64,000 nt of DNA from Chamaea fasciata (GCA_029207755.1 JARCOQ010000002.1:57315172-57379171), one strand, 5' to 3'; shown: positions 1 through 12,080, numbered from the stretch's first letter. The notes: a model not told the origin generated them from the sequence alone. Made by a program: numbers and translations.

Positions 1-235
1 GCTGAGGTTGGAAGGCACCTGTAGAGACCATCCAGTCCAATCGTTCTGCTCAAGTAGGGTCACCTAGGGCAGGCTGTGCAGAAACATTTCCAGTAGGGTT
101 TGGAATGTCTCCATGAAGATGCCACAACCTCTCTGATAGTGCTCAGTCACTCTCACAGTAAAAGGGCATTTTCTTCTGTTCAGATGGAATGTGTCAGTTT
201 GTGCTCATGGCCTCTTGTCCTGAAGGAGTGACTTT
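1..235 (-). mobile_element. CR1 LINE fragment, 3' region, truncated by window start
   Basis: The + strand reads as the reverse complement of an avian CR1 3' region. It has the block 'gttggaaggcacct', then 'ccagtccaat', 'ctgctcaagtagggtcacct', 'ccacaacctctctg' and 'tgttcagatggaa', and finally 'cctcttgtcctg', in the usual CR1 order. The 3'-terminal tail would lie just left of base 1. CR1 elements are non-LTR retrotransposons that usually insert 5'-truncated, so a short 3' piece is normal. Many substitutions against the remembered consensus suggest an old copy. No coding potential survives. The right boundary, about 235, is approximate because the match fades. Confidence 0.88.
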
Positions 236-270
236 TAATGGCTTTTTAACAGTACAGTGAAAACAGATTG

Positions 271-482
271 ATGCAGTGTATGTATCTCCCTGGGAAGACT
301 AAGCTTTCTATTGTTTCTGTCAATGACAAGTTTACTGAATTTTTCAGGTAGGTTGAAACCATACAGTCATGAATAGATGCAGTGTATGTATCTCCCTGGG
401 AAGACTAAGCTTTCTATTGTTTCTGTCAATGACAAGTTTACTGAATTTTTCAGGTAGGTTGAAACCATACAGTCATGAATAG
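271..482. repeat. Perfect 106-bp tandem duplication (two copies)
   Basis: Unit 1 (271-376) begins 'atgcagtgtatgtatctccc' and ends 'cagtcatgaatag'. Unit 2 (377-482) repeats it with no difference that I could find. Flanks diverge immediately: 'acagattg' lies on the left and 'tagctgaagg' on the right. The unit is not a known transposon and has no obvious coding content. Complete identity in neutral AT-rich DNA points to a recent duplication, a polymorphic allele, or an assembly artefact. Confidence 0.95.
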
Positions 483-2620
483 TAGCTGAAGGAAAGTATT
501 CTGGAAAATATTCTCAAGAGAGAAAAAACAAATCACCTAATTCCTGCCATGAATTTTGAGCTTATGTGGGAGGGACTTGTAAATTCAAACAAGCAAAAGA
601 ATTGTATTCCTGCTATAATCTGGGAGTAGTAATTAAGTTATTTAGAAAACAGAAAGGAAGCAAGTCACTTGAAGTGCCACTCGGAGCTTTGCAACAGTTG
701 GCTCTTACAGACCTTGAGGTCTTTTTCTTCTTTAATCTGAATTTTTGTTCTCAGTCAATCATTATAAAAAAGTAAACAAAAAAGAAAAAAAAAGAGAAAT
801 TATATGGTTTGATGATGGTGTTCACTATATGATTTTCTTGTTAATCTGGAATATATCCTTCAGAAACTAGGAAAATATTTTTTGTTGCTCTTTTTAGCTT
901 GGGGTGCACATAAACACACACATTCCCATTCATATAATATACAGGGAATTATATCCTAGAAGAATTTCTTTCCTCTCAGTATTATCACACATTGAACTCC
1001 TGGTAACCAGCTTAGTTTATCTGGAGGGTAGAGTTTCAAACTATGGAGTCAGTGGTTACTTTCAAAAACTCCAATGAATCATGACTGTGGCAGCCTCACA
1101 GCTCAGTCCACACATGTGGCCTGAAATACCTCACCAATAGCTCTGTTTTATCTTGTCTTGAGCAATTTCCTCATGGAAACATCATCAAGAGCAGGTTCTC
1201 TAGGCTTGCTTCTAAAGCTCTAACATCTAAATCTCCCTTTAATAACAAGGGTTTTTACCAGACAACTTGGACTGACTTATGATGAAACTGAGATAATTAA
1301 TACTTTCTTTATTATTATTATTATCACTCAAATTCAACATGAGAAAAAAGTTATTAGAAGAATTTAAAGGCATCAGAGGGATGGAAAGTAAAAGAGGTGT
1401 GACTTCACAAGATAATCAGAATCAGTAAGACAAAATGAGGGACTCTAATGGATTAAATTTGTAGTTACCAGGGTGCTGCTGCTTGCTATTTGAGCTCTCT
1501 AAAGATGTCTCACTATCTTAAATCTATATCTTCAAGAATCTCCTATTAAAAAAATAAAAATTCTTCCCTTTATTTTATAAAGAACAACAAAGGACAAAGT
1601 ATATATATACACAGTGTTGATGCGGACAGCACCTTGCCTGGGTTTGAAGGTAAATGTGCTCATTACTGGGATTGTCTGCAGGTAAATGCCGTGGAAAACA
1701 GGCTGCTGGGTGTTTTTGAGGGGAAAAAAAAATCCCAGGAGTGTTTTCTAGTTTTCAGCACAGACTCTTTTCCTAGATTCCTGGGTTTCTTTCCAAGAGA
1801 TGCAGAATTTCAGTATGTCTGAAAAGTAATTAAAAAAGTTAAAAGTACAAAAGAAAGCCGAAACTTCATGATTTAGGACTTCTAAACTGGCATGGCAATG
1901 CCTTCAGCACTAATGTGGATTGATTCAAATGTCTTCAAACCAATGATAACACACCAGAAGGAATGTACTAGTTGAAATAACATTTAGGGGTTTGAGGGTT
2001 CTGTAGTCACTGTTGTATAAATACTTGGGCTTTTAATTTACTTCTGTTTTGTCATGTTGTCTGTTTTCTTTTATTACTTGTTTACTTTGATTTCTGTTCT
2101 GAAGGGGAAAAAGAAAATCAAACATCACCCCACAATATTCCATGGAAAAGATGCACATTTTCACTGTATTCATGAGCCTGCAAAAATGAGTAACTTTGAT
2201 TAACCCGAATTGTGGGCTTAGTGTGTTTCTCCTACATGATGTTTGAATATTTCTTTGGGAAATTAAAGTTTTATTTCTATTTTTACTAGTTGCAGAGGTT
2301 TTTGACAATTTTATGCAAGTAAAGTATGTAAATTCTTGTGTATTAAAATGAAATTATCCTTTCCCCCCACAAATTAATGCATTCAAATGTCACCAAATGA
2401 CTTTACATTGATGTCTCCAGCAAATGAGGGATCATTTCTTCCTATACATAATAAGACAATCCTAACAGTAGGATGTTTGAACACACCAGTAAGTCAGGAA
2501 ACAGGGAAATTTTATCAGAAGAGTATCTGTATGAAGTGGAATTTGTATTGCTAGTCATTACATAAGCAGGAATTCCAGCTACCCTGCTGAGAAAAAGATT
2601 GAAAATAAAATGAAATGTAA

Positions 2621-2624
<4 letters not shown>
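483..2624. other. Unique AT-rich sequence, no gene seen
   Basis: I see no gene or identifiable transposon here. Short open frames at 566-775 (+), 1634-1822 (+) and 2033-2308 (-) have no recognisable domain and are no longer than expected by chance. A small (TTA)n run lies at 1311-1324 and a short alternating TA run near 1600-1611. Confidence 0.6.

Positions 2625-2667
<43 letters not shown>
2625..2667. repeat. Pure T43 homopolymer
   Basis: This is an uninterrupted run of T after 'aacagg' and before 'gtcctgg'. CR1 elements do not end in poly(A), so this is not a CR1 tail. No target-site duplication or retrogene-like sequence is evident next to it. It could be the poly(A) of a very short or decayed minus-strand retrocopy, or simple homopolymer expansion. 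Its exact length is unreliable in most sequencing data. Confidence 0.95.
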
Positions 2668-2668
<1 letters not shown>

Positions 2669-4384
2669 TCCTGGAAAGCTTTGAAGACAAGGAAATGGAA
2701 AATAAATATGCATCTTTTTCTTTATATCCTTCTTGTTGATATGTTTGCATGTGTAGTTAGATAGAGGCCAGAAGAAAAAGAGTGAGGTAATGTGGATAAT
2801 ATCACACTTTAGTAAACTTTAAGGAGGGAAAAGCTGGGGATTTGGTATAAACAGATACTTATTCTCCTTTTTTCTATACATAGTCCTTGGCAATAGTTGC
2901 AATATCATGGAAACACCGCTTCTACTTTTTTTGGTGTCTGGAATCAGGCCAAAATTAATGAGTGGTGACTGACCACAGTGGTCAGTAATGATGACAGACT
3001 GAAATTACAGTTCTTTATGGAGAAGTTACTTAATTTCAATGCACTTCGTTAAGTAAGAGGAATCCCTTGCAGACCATTTATAACCTCAGGATTTGCAGCA
3101 GAGTCTGGTGGATTAGCCTTTCCTACTACATTGGTATATCCAGTTTGTAAGCACCTTTGGCTATTCAGGAAGCTCTGTTGGAAGGAGGCACTTTACTGCA
3201 TTCTTGGCTTATCAAGGAGGCAAATCCTATGTCTCTAAGCATGTATGTGTGCACATAGTCCTATTGACTTCATATATATGTTTGTATATATAAGTTTGTA
3301 TATAACTTTGACATTTTTTTTTAAATTCCAGACCAATTTCTACAAAATGTGTGACTAGGAATTACCATATAAATATATTTTTGTGTGTGTGCATATAGAT
3401 GTAATTATACTTCCTAGGTGTTTGATGGTGCTAATAGGTACGTGGTAGGGTTGATCAGAACAACGAACAATGTTTCCAGTAGAAACCATATTTCCTATTT
3501 ACCTTTGTAAATTTGTGTTGCAGAACCTTACAAAAATTCACTGCCATGTGTTCTTTGTTCCTTCACTCTCTAGTGCAGCAATATGAAGATTTCTACCATG
3601 ACCCAATATTTGCCCTGGAGTATCAAACAATGTTTTGCTGCCATAGACAGATTTGGTTGTTTTGGCAATCACTTCACACTTGTCCTTTTTAAAGTACAGT
3701 ACTGGCATTGCTATTTTTCTGCAGGCTGGGAAAAATGCAGTCAGAATATCACAATCTATTCATTACTCTTCAGTAGCTCTAACATCTTTCTTTATGGTTT
3801 CTTCTCTTTAATATCTGAGTTCTTCCACAGAAATCCTCAGACAACAGTTGGATCAACAGTTACTTCAGTAGCTGGAAAAGCCTGCGGTAACTGAATTTCC
3901 TGATTATCAAGAAACAGTATTCACCCTGAGATGAGGACATAAATCAATGAAAGTAGTCATATTTTCCTACATTTCTGTGTGAATCGTGCTGCTGTGAGTA
4001 AGAGATGGAAAATCGAGGTTTTTAGTTATTTTTTGAGGTTTTTACTGAGTCTTGTACAAGAGAGAAAACGGTTGGGGTCATGAAGGCGAAAGCAACTAGT
4101 TATAAATGGACAGGTAAATAATTCCAGTGACAGGTTATGAAAGATCCTAATGCCTGTCTAGAACAGACCTATGAAAGGTATTGAAAACTGTTCACAAGAC
4201 CTTGCATAGGACAGCATATAAATGTAAGGCATGCTTATCATTCGTAAAAGGTTAACAACTTTTCCTTGTAGTACTTTTTCAGGACTCGGAAGAAATCACA
4301 CCTGAGGGATCACACCTGGAAAGCTGCCTTTTCCTTGAACTACATCTTGCAGGATTTCAGAGGAATGATTTTTTTCTGGGTGTG
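2668..4384. other. Unique AT-rich sequence, no gene seen
   Basis: I find no recognisable gene or transposon. A 103-codon open frame at 3583-3894 (+) has no domain I recognise and no supporting context. Short TA/TG-alternating DNA occurs at 3270-3305. A small palindrome with arms CTGACCAC and GTGGTCAG lies at 2969-2985, within chance expectation for a window this size. Confidence 0.6.
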
Positions 4385-4447
4385 TTTTTTTTTTTTTTTT
4401 TTTTGTTTTTTTTTTTTTTTTTTTTTTTTTTTGTTTTTGTTTTTTGT

Positions 4448-4490
<43 letters not shown>

Positions 4491-4537
4491 TGGTTGGTTG
4501 GTTGGTTGGTTGGTTTTTTTTGTTGGTTTTTTTTTTT
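4385..4537. repeat. Low-complexity T/G tract: poly-T, (TTTTTG)n, (TTTTG)n, (GGTT)n
   Basis: The + strand contains only T and G for about 150 bp. Long T runs (4385-4432, one G inside) pass into TTTTTG units, then TTTTG units, then GGTT units (about 4492-4515), and back to T runs. This layered pattern fits successive slippage mutations in a microsatellite. Phe/Leu/Val-rich open frames on the + strand and the Lys-rich one on the minus strand are artefacts of the repeat. A minus-strand CR1 begins about 50 bp to the right. Confidence 0.95.
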
Positions 4538-4590
4538 CCTTTCCCAGAACAGAAGAGATTGTCATCGTAAGTAGGATTTGTGATTTAAAT

Positions 4591-4835
4591 AATCATAGAA
4601 TTACAGAATAATTTAGTTTGGAAAGGACCATCCGAGTTGTTGTACACTCACCCTTGTTCCAAAGAAGACAGCAGGTTCAACTAGGCTTGGTTTATCAGGG
4701 CCCATACTGGTTGAGGGGTTTTTTGTCTGAGGAAAGTGTTCCTACCACCTGCCTTTGCAGGCAGCTTGTTCCAGTGTTTTACCACCCTCGCAGTGATGGT
4801 TTTCTTCCCTCACTTATATCTGTTCAAATGATTAA
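4591..4835 (-). mobile_element. CR1 LINE fragment, 3' end
   Basis: The sequence opens with 'aatcatagaattacagaat', the reverse complement of the CR1 3' terminal repeat, followed by 'tttggaaaggacca'. The blocks 'cagcttgttccagtg', 'ttaccaccctcgcagtgatg' and 'tatctgttcaaat' then follow in CR1 order. The copy is strongly 5'-truncated and diverged, with interruptions such as a T-run near 4719. The 98-codon open frame at 4618-4914 is antisense CR1 and not a gene. Confidence 0.88.
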
Positions 4836-7800
4836 CATGTATATACTGCTGTGTGTGTTTCGATGGTGCATGTGTTTGTGCACAAAGGAATGGAAAGTTA
4901 TAAATAATATTTAATTCTTGTTCTGTCTACTCACAGACAGCAGCATAATCACAGTCACAAAAGTAAAAGGGTAAAGTTTCATACTTACCTTACAGTACAA
5001 GGCAATTGCTTTTATAAAATGACAGCTGAAATTCTGCAAAAAGCTTTTTATGCATTAAGATTGGGGTTCAGTATTCAGGTCGTGCATTTGACCTTCATCC
5101 TGAGAAACTATGTGTGTGCAATTTAAGGGTTTATTTCAGAAGCTTAAAAAATATTTTCCTCTAAATTTGTGTTTATTTAAAATTGCAGGAAAGGAGGTGA
5201 ATCTTCACACAAATAAAAATCTGTGATTTTTCCTGTTGTTTTTGGTGGTGTCCTTCTTTGTAAACAGAATATACAGATTGACTGCAGCTAAAGAGCTATA
5301 TGATGGCATTAAAACATTTTTAAGTATTCTCCTCAGACAAGAAAATACCCACAGAAAGCTGAAGGTGGTTTCTAAGGTGCTCTTCAATCCTCTAAGGTAA
5401 AAGCAAAAAACCAAAATCATATATGAATGTAAATTATTGTAAGAGTCTTGTAATTTCATTGTGGCATTTGAAATCCTCTGGGATAAGTGAAGTTACAACC
5501 TTGGAATGTATTGCAGGTTAAACTATTTGATTATTCTTTTATAATAGAGTCAGTATAACTGTACATATATTCCTGTGTTTGTGGTGTTTTACTTCAGAAA
5601 TCCTTTCCAATCCAAAGCATTACAAGATACTGTTAAACCACAACATACCTACAGCAGTTTATGTAAACCAATATTCTTCAAAATAGGCTTCCACAAGTCC
5701 TAAGAACTCTTTTTGCAACATGATGAAATTGCCTGGTGTTTATAGGGTCTCTAAACAACTTGCTTACAACCTCCACTGAGACTCGACCTCAGTTACAAAT
5801 GCCTGCCAGTCCCTTTTGAGAGTCATGAGAGTTTGTTAAAGCTTGCAACAAGTTACTTCTAGCTAAAATGTCAGTGGTTAGTGTATAACTGTGTTCGAAT
5901 AACTTATAGCCAGCTTGAAGAAATGTATAACTTCTGTGTGAGGGGGTGATCTAGAATCTTATTATGCAAATTTGTTAAACTATATTTCACTAGAAAGCTT
6001 TTTCCTCCTCTCATGACCAGCAGACTGAGCTAGAGACATGGCACACCCCTTCCTTACACAATTGAACGTGATGGTCATATTGAATATTCAAAGATTTTTT
6101 TTAATGTGCTCTTTTAATTTCAAAAAATAAGTGAAGTATTAAATAGAGGAAGTGCAACATGTGGAGAAAGAAAACATTTGACTCTGCACAACACAAAAAG
6201 GAGACTTTTAGTATATCTCATTATATTGGATCTTTTTCACTTGTCTATTTTTTTTTTCACCTTCACTTGATTATGTAAGAGTTTTATGCTTGCCATTACT
6301 CATCTGTAATATTTAATTGATACTTCCAGTTGTCTCTCACTGCTGTGGGCATTCTAATCAATTAAGGATCTTCACTGAACTGCAGCCTTCTATTTTCCCT
6401 CCTCCATCTTTCATCTATTAAGTCTCTTGAGTGTGTCTGCATGCCTACTTTTTTTTATGTATGGATGTGCTTGTTTGTCCTCTGAACTTAAATCAGGTTC
6501 TTTCATTTCCTATATCTTAACCTTGCTTATCTCCCCCTGAATTTCTTCAAGATCCTCTATTCTGAGGAGTTTGCTTTAATTTCCAGCCAACCAAAAAGCT
6601 GCTTGCACAGCATCCAACAGCAAAATAAACAGTATTTCTGCAGCGTTTATCAGGCAATCTTGTGATATTATTGCATCAATATATCTATAGTGATTCAGTG
6701 TCATAACCAATGTTATCATCAGGAAGCAAGCACCTAAATAATCCTCTACTATCCCATAAAGCCTTTCAATGTATTTAACACTTTCTACATCTTTAAAATG
6801 CAACGGGATAGCTAAACTTCACAGGTTTTCTTCCTTTCTTGTAGATTGCTGTTTCTTTTTCTCATCCCATCCCAAAAGTACTTGAGAAACTAGCTTTTGA
6901 TTTAATCTCTGTGTTATCCAGAGCTGCAAATTTCTAATTGTTAGTGCCTTTACTGTGGGATTATTGTCCTTGACATCTGGCATGCTGAATATTTAAACTT
7001 GAGGAGTCAAATTCCCAGGCATGCCTAACCTCTGGCCCCTGCATTTGAAAATGTTGCACTTTAATTATCATGAACTAGAACCAGAATAAATTCCATTAAT
7101 ATAGTCATCTTTAATAACCAAGGAAGAGAAACAGACTTTGAGGATTAAGTAATTTGATGTTCTGCTGTGAGGTAGTACAGTTTGTCTACCATAAATTTTC
7201 GCTGGCATTTTTGCTTGCACTAAGGCGATAGATGTTGCAATTTTCCAATTTATGTACCATGAATAAAGGGGCAGTTTGCTTTACCGTTTTTTTCAAAGGG
7301 AGCATGCAATTGCCAGGACGTACCAGAAAGCAGGTTACACTCTCCAAAAAATAAGGGGCTCATGGTGTTTCCTTACCCCTTTAGCACCTGGAGTCACAGG
7401 AGAGGATCTACTTCTGGAAACACAAGGACTTCCTAAGGCTGCTGATGGGACAACATTTTTGTGTGATATGTATTGCTCTACATTTTTCTATATTTTATTC
7501 TTGCAGACCTGTATTCAGGAATTCTCCAGGATGAAAGTATCTGAGGAGATTTAACTAGTTAACTTGAACTGGAATTCATATTTGATCAAAGTCTAGGCCT
7601 TCTTCACCACCACTACATATATATCTATTTTCTCTTCCATAGCATCCCTTGAGAAACCTTAAAAAGTATTGTAATACCAAGCTGCTGGCTCAGGCTTTTT
7701 TTCTCTTCTAGGGATGGCATTAAAATCTATTCCTATGGGGATTTTTGCTAGTGTTAGCAATAAGAAAATTTATCAGATACTCTCTTTTTTTCTTCTGTTT

Positions 7801-10369
7801 CTTTATAATTGCAAAGCTGGTAAGCAATGATTCTTTTCTGCTTTTCTTCTGAGTTATTTTTTCTCTCTATTCCTTTTTTTGATAAAGTAGTAGAGAACTC
7901 ATGGGAGACAAAAAAAGACCTAAAAGACTTAAATTATTTGAGTGGAAAATATGCTTGTTTTTTATTACTTCAGCATCTCAAGGAAAATGTATTTATTTTA
8001 ATTTTATGGAAGATAGCACAACACTTACTGGATTAGGATACTTTTCAGTGAAGCACACTTGTGTCATTAATTGAATGCAAATCAAATTTATTTTGCAAGA
8101 GCAGATAAAATGCTCATTTAGAATTTAGGCATTTATACAACATTGTTTTCGATCAAATATAACCAGATGCACAACCCAATCTCCCAGCACATATGCAGAC
8201 AACTCAGAGCAGACTTTGGCTGTACATAGCTTCAGTGGACTGTTATGGTAATCATAAACACTGTGCTTATGGACAGTTTCAGACCTTCTCCATTTCTAGA
8301 GACTGGGGATGAAGAAAGAGACTTCATGACAGCTGTATATTTCATTTCCTGAAATTCCCCCAGTATGAAAGCACAATGTTTGGTATGAGTGAGTTGTTAG
8401 AGTCTTTTGGTGCTAACTCAGCCCTGATACAGCCCAAAATCTAGCCTTATGTTTATTTAATCTTTCAGTGTTTGCATTGTCCTTCAACAGGCTTCAGAAG
8501 CATAAGAACAAAGCAGTCACTCATATGTAAAGAGTGCACATACGCCCATACAACTGGGTGTGTACCAGGTGTACTCTCCTGCTGATTTAAAGCCAGGATC
8601 AACACCAGAAAGTAAACCCCAAAAAAGTCACCTAGGGCACTTGAACATTTCAGCACTTTCTGCCTGGGAACAAGCCAGTGATAAGACATCCTGTCTTGAG
8701 ATATGTATAATGAATTTTTGAAGCAAAGAACAATTCACTGTGTATGTTAAAGTTAGCCAGCCAATGGCAAACTAAACATCCAGAATAATTACACAGGCAA
8801 CAGACAGACCATCATCTCCAAGATTGCTGCATACCCAACCTAAATGATGGCAGGAATAATTATCCCATGAAGGCACCCATCTCTTTCATTAACATTAGAA
8901 CAAATATTGAAAATTATTTTAGGCTTTATGCTCAGATTTTAAGCAGACAAATTTAGATGAGAAAAAATGCTAGTATAAGTCTTTATTTCAAGTTGAAACC
9001 AGTTTCAAGTATGCCATATGTAGTTCAGGACTGTCATTTAAATGGCCTCCATGCACAAAGCATGCTATGCCATTGACAAAAAATTAATAAATCCTCTGGA
9101 AAAAGAAGTTCTGTTAAGACAATTGAGCTACCTCAGAGTGTTTTGCTCTACACTGGCAAATTAAACTTCCCTGTTCATCATTGTCTTTGGAAAAATAACA
9201 AACTCAGGGAATCTTAGGCCTCAATCGAAAAGCAAAAAACTATGAAAAACCTGTTTAAATCAAACATGGAAAATATGTCAAATTAAAAAAAAATGGATTG
9301 ATTGCATCATGTATCAGGAGTAATGTGCACATCCAGCAGGGTTAAGTCATGAGCGTTACTGCATATGTGATGTGTGATTGGTCTATGAAGTCATTCCAGG
9401 AAGAAAAACCACCTCAGAGCAACAGAATGGCACATGTAACAACACAGAGGTGAGGCATTTGTAATTTTGCCAGTCATCAAAGACCCTCCAGTTACAGAAG
9501 GGTAAACATTGACAGATTTTAGTGTTAAACTTAGGGTTCTTTCCATTAAGGAATACAGTTGTGCATACTTTACCTTAGCTGGACAGAAACCATAAGTCTG
9601 CCTTTCTAAAAGTGCTAAAGTGTTTGTTATGAAAATGAAAAGTAATAGAATACATTCACAGCATTCAGAATTAGATGCCAAAATGTAAACAAACAAGCAG
9701 CTTCAGTTATAATGAGAAAAAAACCCTATAAATCAATTCAGATTTTTTTTTCAGATTTTTTGTCATAGTATGAGTAAGGTTTATGTTTAAATAATGCCTC
9801 TTTACTCAAATTCAAATATAGGCATAGGGGGGAAAAGTGATGTGTAGAATTATTATTTTTTCACTGAATGATTCATTTTTTGACAAGAGGCAAGTTTCAA
9901 ACTCCACAATTTGATGCTTTTTACTTGGGGAATTTTATTTTTGTCTCTTTATTAAAATCTGTAGTGAAAATAATTATTTTTCGTATGCCCATATAGCACA
10001 ATTTCACTTGAGAATGTTTTACCTACATAAATATTTTAAAGCATTGTCATTGATTTAAATGAAAGCATAAAAGAACTAAGCCATGAAATCTAGTCTGACT
10101 TCTGAAAAAAAAATTGTATTTTCCTTTCTTTTGTTGGCAATTAATTTTGTGAGTGAAATGCCTTCATTAATTTAATCTAAAATTAAAATTGTAAGATTTG
10201 GATATTAAAAAAAATCACAACAAACAAAGATTGAACAACTGCTCAGGAGATAAAATCTAGGACTTTAAATCCCAAATAAGTGCTTGGACTGTCATCCTCA
10301 CAGGACAGGAGATTGAGAGCCTGTGCACGACTTCTTCCCTTCTCCTTCACCTTTTCCTTCTTTCTAATT
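4836..10369. other. Unique AT-rich sequence, no gene seen
   Basis: This 5.5-kb stretch contains only short homopolymers and short open frames of 60-101 codons, for example 7276-7554 (+), 8465-8689 (-) and 9391-9696 (-). None has a domain, a splice-supported extension or similarity that I recognise. No CR1 or LTR signature is visible. A short duplication of 'cagattttttt' occurs near 9740-9762. Confidence 0.55.
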
Positions 10370-10536
10370 CTCCTCTCCTCTCCTCTCCTCTCCTCTCCTC
10401 TCCTCTCCTCTCCTCTCCTCTCCTCTCCTCTCCTCTCCTCTCCTCTCCTCTCCTCTCCTCTCCTCTCCTCTCCTCTCCTCTCCTCTCCTCTCCTCTCCTC
10501 TCCTCTCCTCTCCTCTCCTCTCCTCTCCTCTCCTCC
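10370..10536. repeat. (TCCTC)n pentanucleotide microsatellite, about 33 units
   Basis: About 165 bp of essentially perfect 5-bp repeat makes one strand all pyrimidine and the other all purine. It is flanked on the left by other pyrimidine-rich DNA ('cttcttcccttctccttcacc', about 10329-10365). The open frames here, Leu/Ser-rich on + and Arg/Gly/Glu-rich on -, are repeat artefacts. Long homopurine-homopyrimidine mirror repeats are known to be able to form triplex (H-) DNA. Near perfection implies recent expansion, so length polymorphism is likely. Confidence 0.97.
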
Positions 10537-11389
10537 CCATTTTATTCAAATGGCATTTGTGTCATTTATATATGATGGAAAATTTCATTCAGCTGGTAAC
10601 AAATGTCAGGTCCCTTAGACTACATCTCTGACTGAAAAGCAGTGATTTGCAAAAGGGCATTTTCTAAAAGATGGTATGTATGCGTAGAAGACTTGATTGC
10701 AGTATTTCACATACAAACTGTTCTGCACTTCTTAGATTGATGTATAATTTTGCTTTGTAGGTACTTAGAGAAAATGGTTGGAGAGATCAAGGGGGTGTGC
10801 TTCTGTTTCTTTTAGCTGAAAATATCAGCAAGCATTACAGTTTCCCATTTGATAGATAAGTTTTTTTATTGTAATATAAGAGCATGCCACAGTTCCTTTT
10901 ATGATTTTTCAGACTACAGACAGTTGGCTCTCTCTGCTTACATAAATACATTGGTTAGCTTGCAAATCTAGTTAGTTGTTGGAGGTTGCTCTGTGAGGAA
11001 TTGATGCTGCTGTAAAAGAGGAGCCACAACTGTAAATATGTTAGATTAGAAATAACATTTCTGCAACTTGTAGAAATCAACAGATTTGGAGTTTTTGTTT
11101 CAGCCAAGTAATACAGTAAATCCAGGATATTCATACAGAAAGAAAATCTTGTTGATGTATATTAAAAACATATAAGATAAATATCACTGAGATTGAACTG
11201 GTTAATAAGATGTCACTTGAGTTCTATAAAAATACTTTGCTACTAGGAAAATGTTTTTAAAAAGAGTAGTCTAAATGTGAACCAAACTGTATGATACAGA
11301 TTGGCAGTCTGGATCTTCTGATACTAATAGCTGGGAAGGGCAAAACCTACCCACCTAATATCCATCAAAGACACAATGAGTTTTATTTA
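10537..11389. other. Unique AT-rich sequence, no gene seen
   Basis: I see neither a gene nor an identifiable mobile element in this stretch. It is ordinary AT-rich DNA with short A/T runs. Confidence 0.6.
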
Positions 11390-11795
11390 GAATCATAGAA
11401 TCAAAGAATACCTGGGTGGGAAGGCACACAGCAAGATCATTGAAGACTAACTCCTGGTCCTGTGAAGAATCATCCCAAAAATTATGCCACATGCCTGAAA
11501 GCATCGTATGAATGCTTCTGGAAATCTTGCAGGTCTGATGCCACATTCATTTCTTTGGGAAACATCTCTCAGTGCCCTGCCACACTGAGGATGAATAACC
11601 TTTCCCTAAATCTGCCCTTACACAATTTCAGACCATTCACTCATGTTTTCTTTCTGGTCACCAGTGAGGAGATAATGGTTCCTACCCCAGCATATGCCCT
11701 TGTGAAGAAACTGCAGACTGCAAAATCATCTCCTTTCAGTCTCTGTCCATGGTAAAAAAGTCAAGTGATCTCACCTTATCTTCATACAGCTTCAG
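11390..11795 (-). mobile_element. CR1 LINE fragment, 3' region
   Basis: The left end, 'gaatcatagaatcaaagaat', is the CR1 3' tail in reverse complement. Recognisable downstream blocks include 'cacatgcctgaaagcatcg', 'gaatgcttctgg', 'cagtgccctgccacactgaggatgaa', 'aacctttccct', 'ctggtcaccagtgaggaga' and 'gtgaagaaactgcagactgc'. This matches the 3' UTR and the very C-terminal end of the CR1 polyprotein. Similarity fades after 'caagtgatctcacc' (about 11763). Open frames at 11355-11546 (-) and 11462-11755 (+) are within or across this element and are not genes. Confidence 0.9.
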
Positions 11796-11800
11796 CTAAT

Positions 11801-12080
11801 CCCACCACGATTGATGACCTATATTAGTTGGAAGACAGCAATGTAGGAACCATGCCATGGTCCCCTTTGCAATACATTTTCCAGCCCCATTTTTCCTGGA
11901 GCTCTAGGCTCTGTGGCTCTCTGAACCCTTCCCCTCACCCTAATGGCATCTTGGTGCTAAGGTCCCCACCACCATGCATGGCCCAAGTCCGAAAGGTGTG
12001 GAGGCAGCAATGTTGGTACCCTGCTGTGACCCCCTTGGCATGCATTTTTCAGACCCACTACCTCCGGAGTTGTCAGTAGG
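11801..12080. repeat. Decayed tandem repeat, period about 165-169 bp, about 1.7 copies
   Basis: Two blocks align with many mismatches. 'cccaccacgattgatg' at 11801 matches 'cccaccaccatgcatg' at 11965. 'agcaatgtaggaacc' at 11837 matches 'agcaatgttggtacc' at 12006, and the following 'tccccttt...ttttccag...cctggagct' matches 'cccccttg...tttttcag...cctccggagtt'. The spacing differs slightly (164 versus 169 bp), so small indels have built up. It abuts the CR1 on the left. It may be an old minisatellite or a duplicated, unrecognised repeat. The open frame at 11828-12079 spans it without any known domain. Confidence 0.7.

Noticed and set aside
2442..2750. Minus-strand open frame with a poly-lysine tract
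   Set aside because: The lysines come from the T43 homopolymer; the flanking residues show no known domain.
2969..2985. 17-bp palindrome CTGACCAC-A-GTGGTCAG, reminiscent of paired RUNX sites
   Set aside because: An 8-bp-arm palindrome is expected about by chance in 64 kb and nothing around it supports a function.
4335..4574. Phe/Leu/Val-rich plus-strand and Lys-rich minus-strand open frames that might be read as membrane or basic proteins
   Set aside because: They are translations of the T/G low-complexity tract and carry no independent coding signal.
10280..10618. Leu/Ser-repeat (+) and Arg-Gly-Glu-repeat (-) open frames
   Set aside because: Produced by a pentanucleotide microsatellite, which stays open in several frames regardless of coding.
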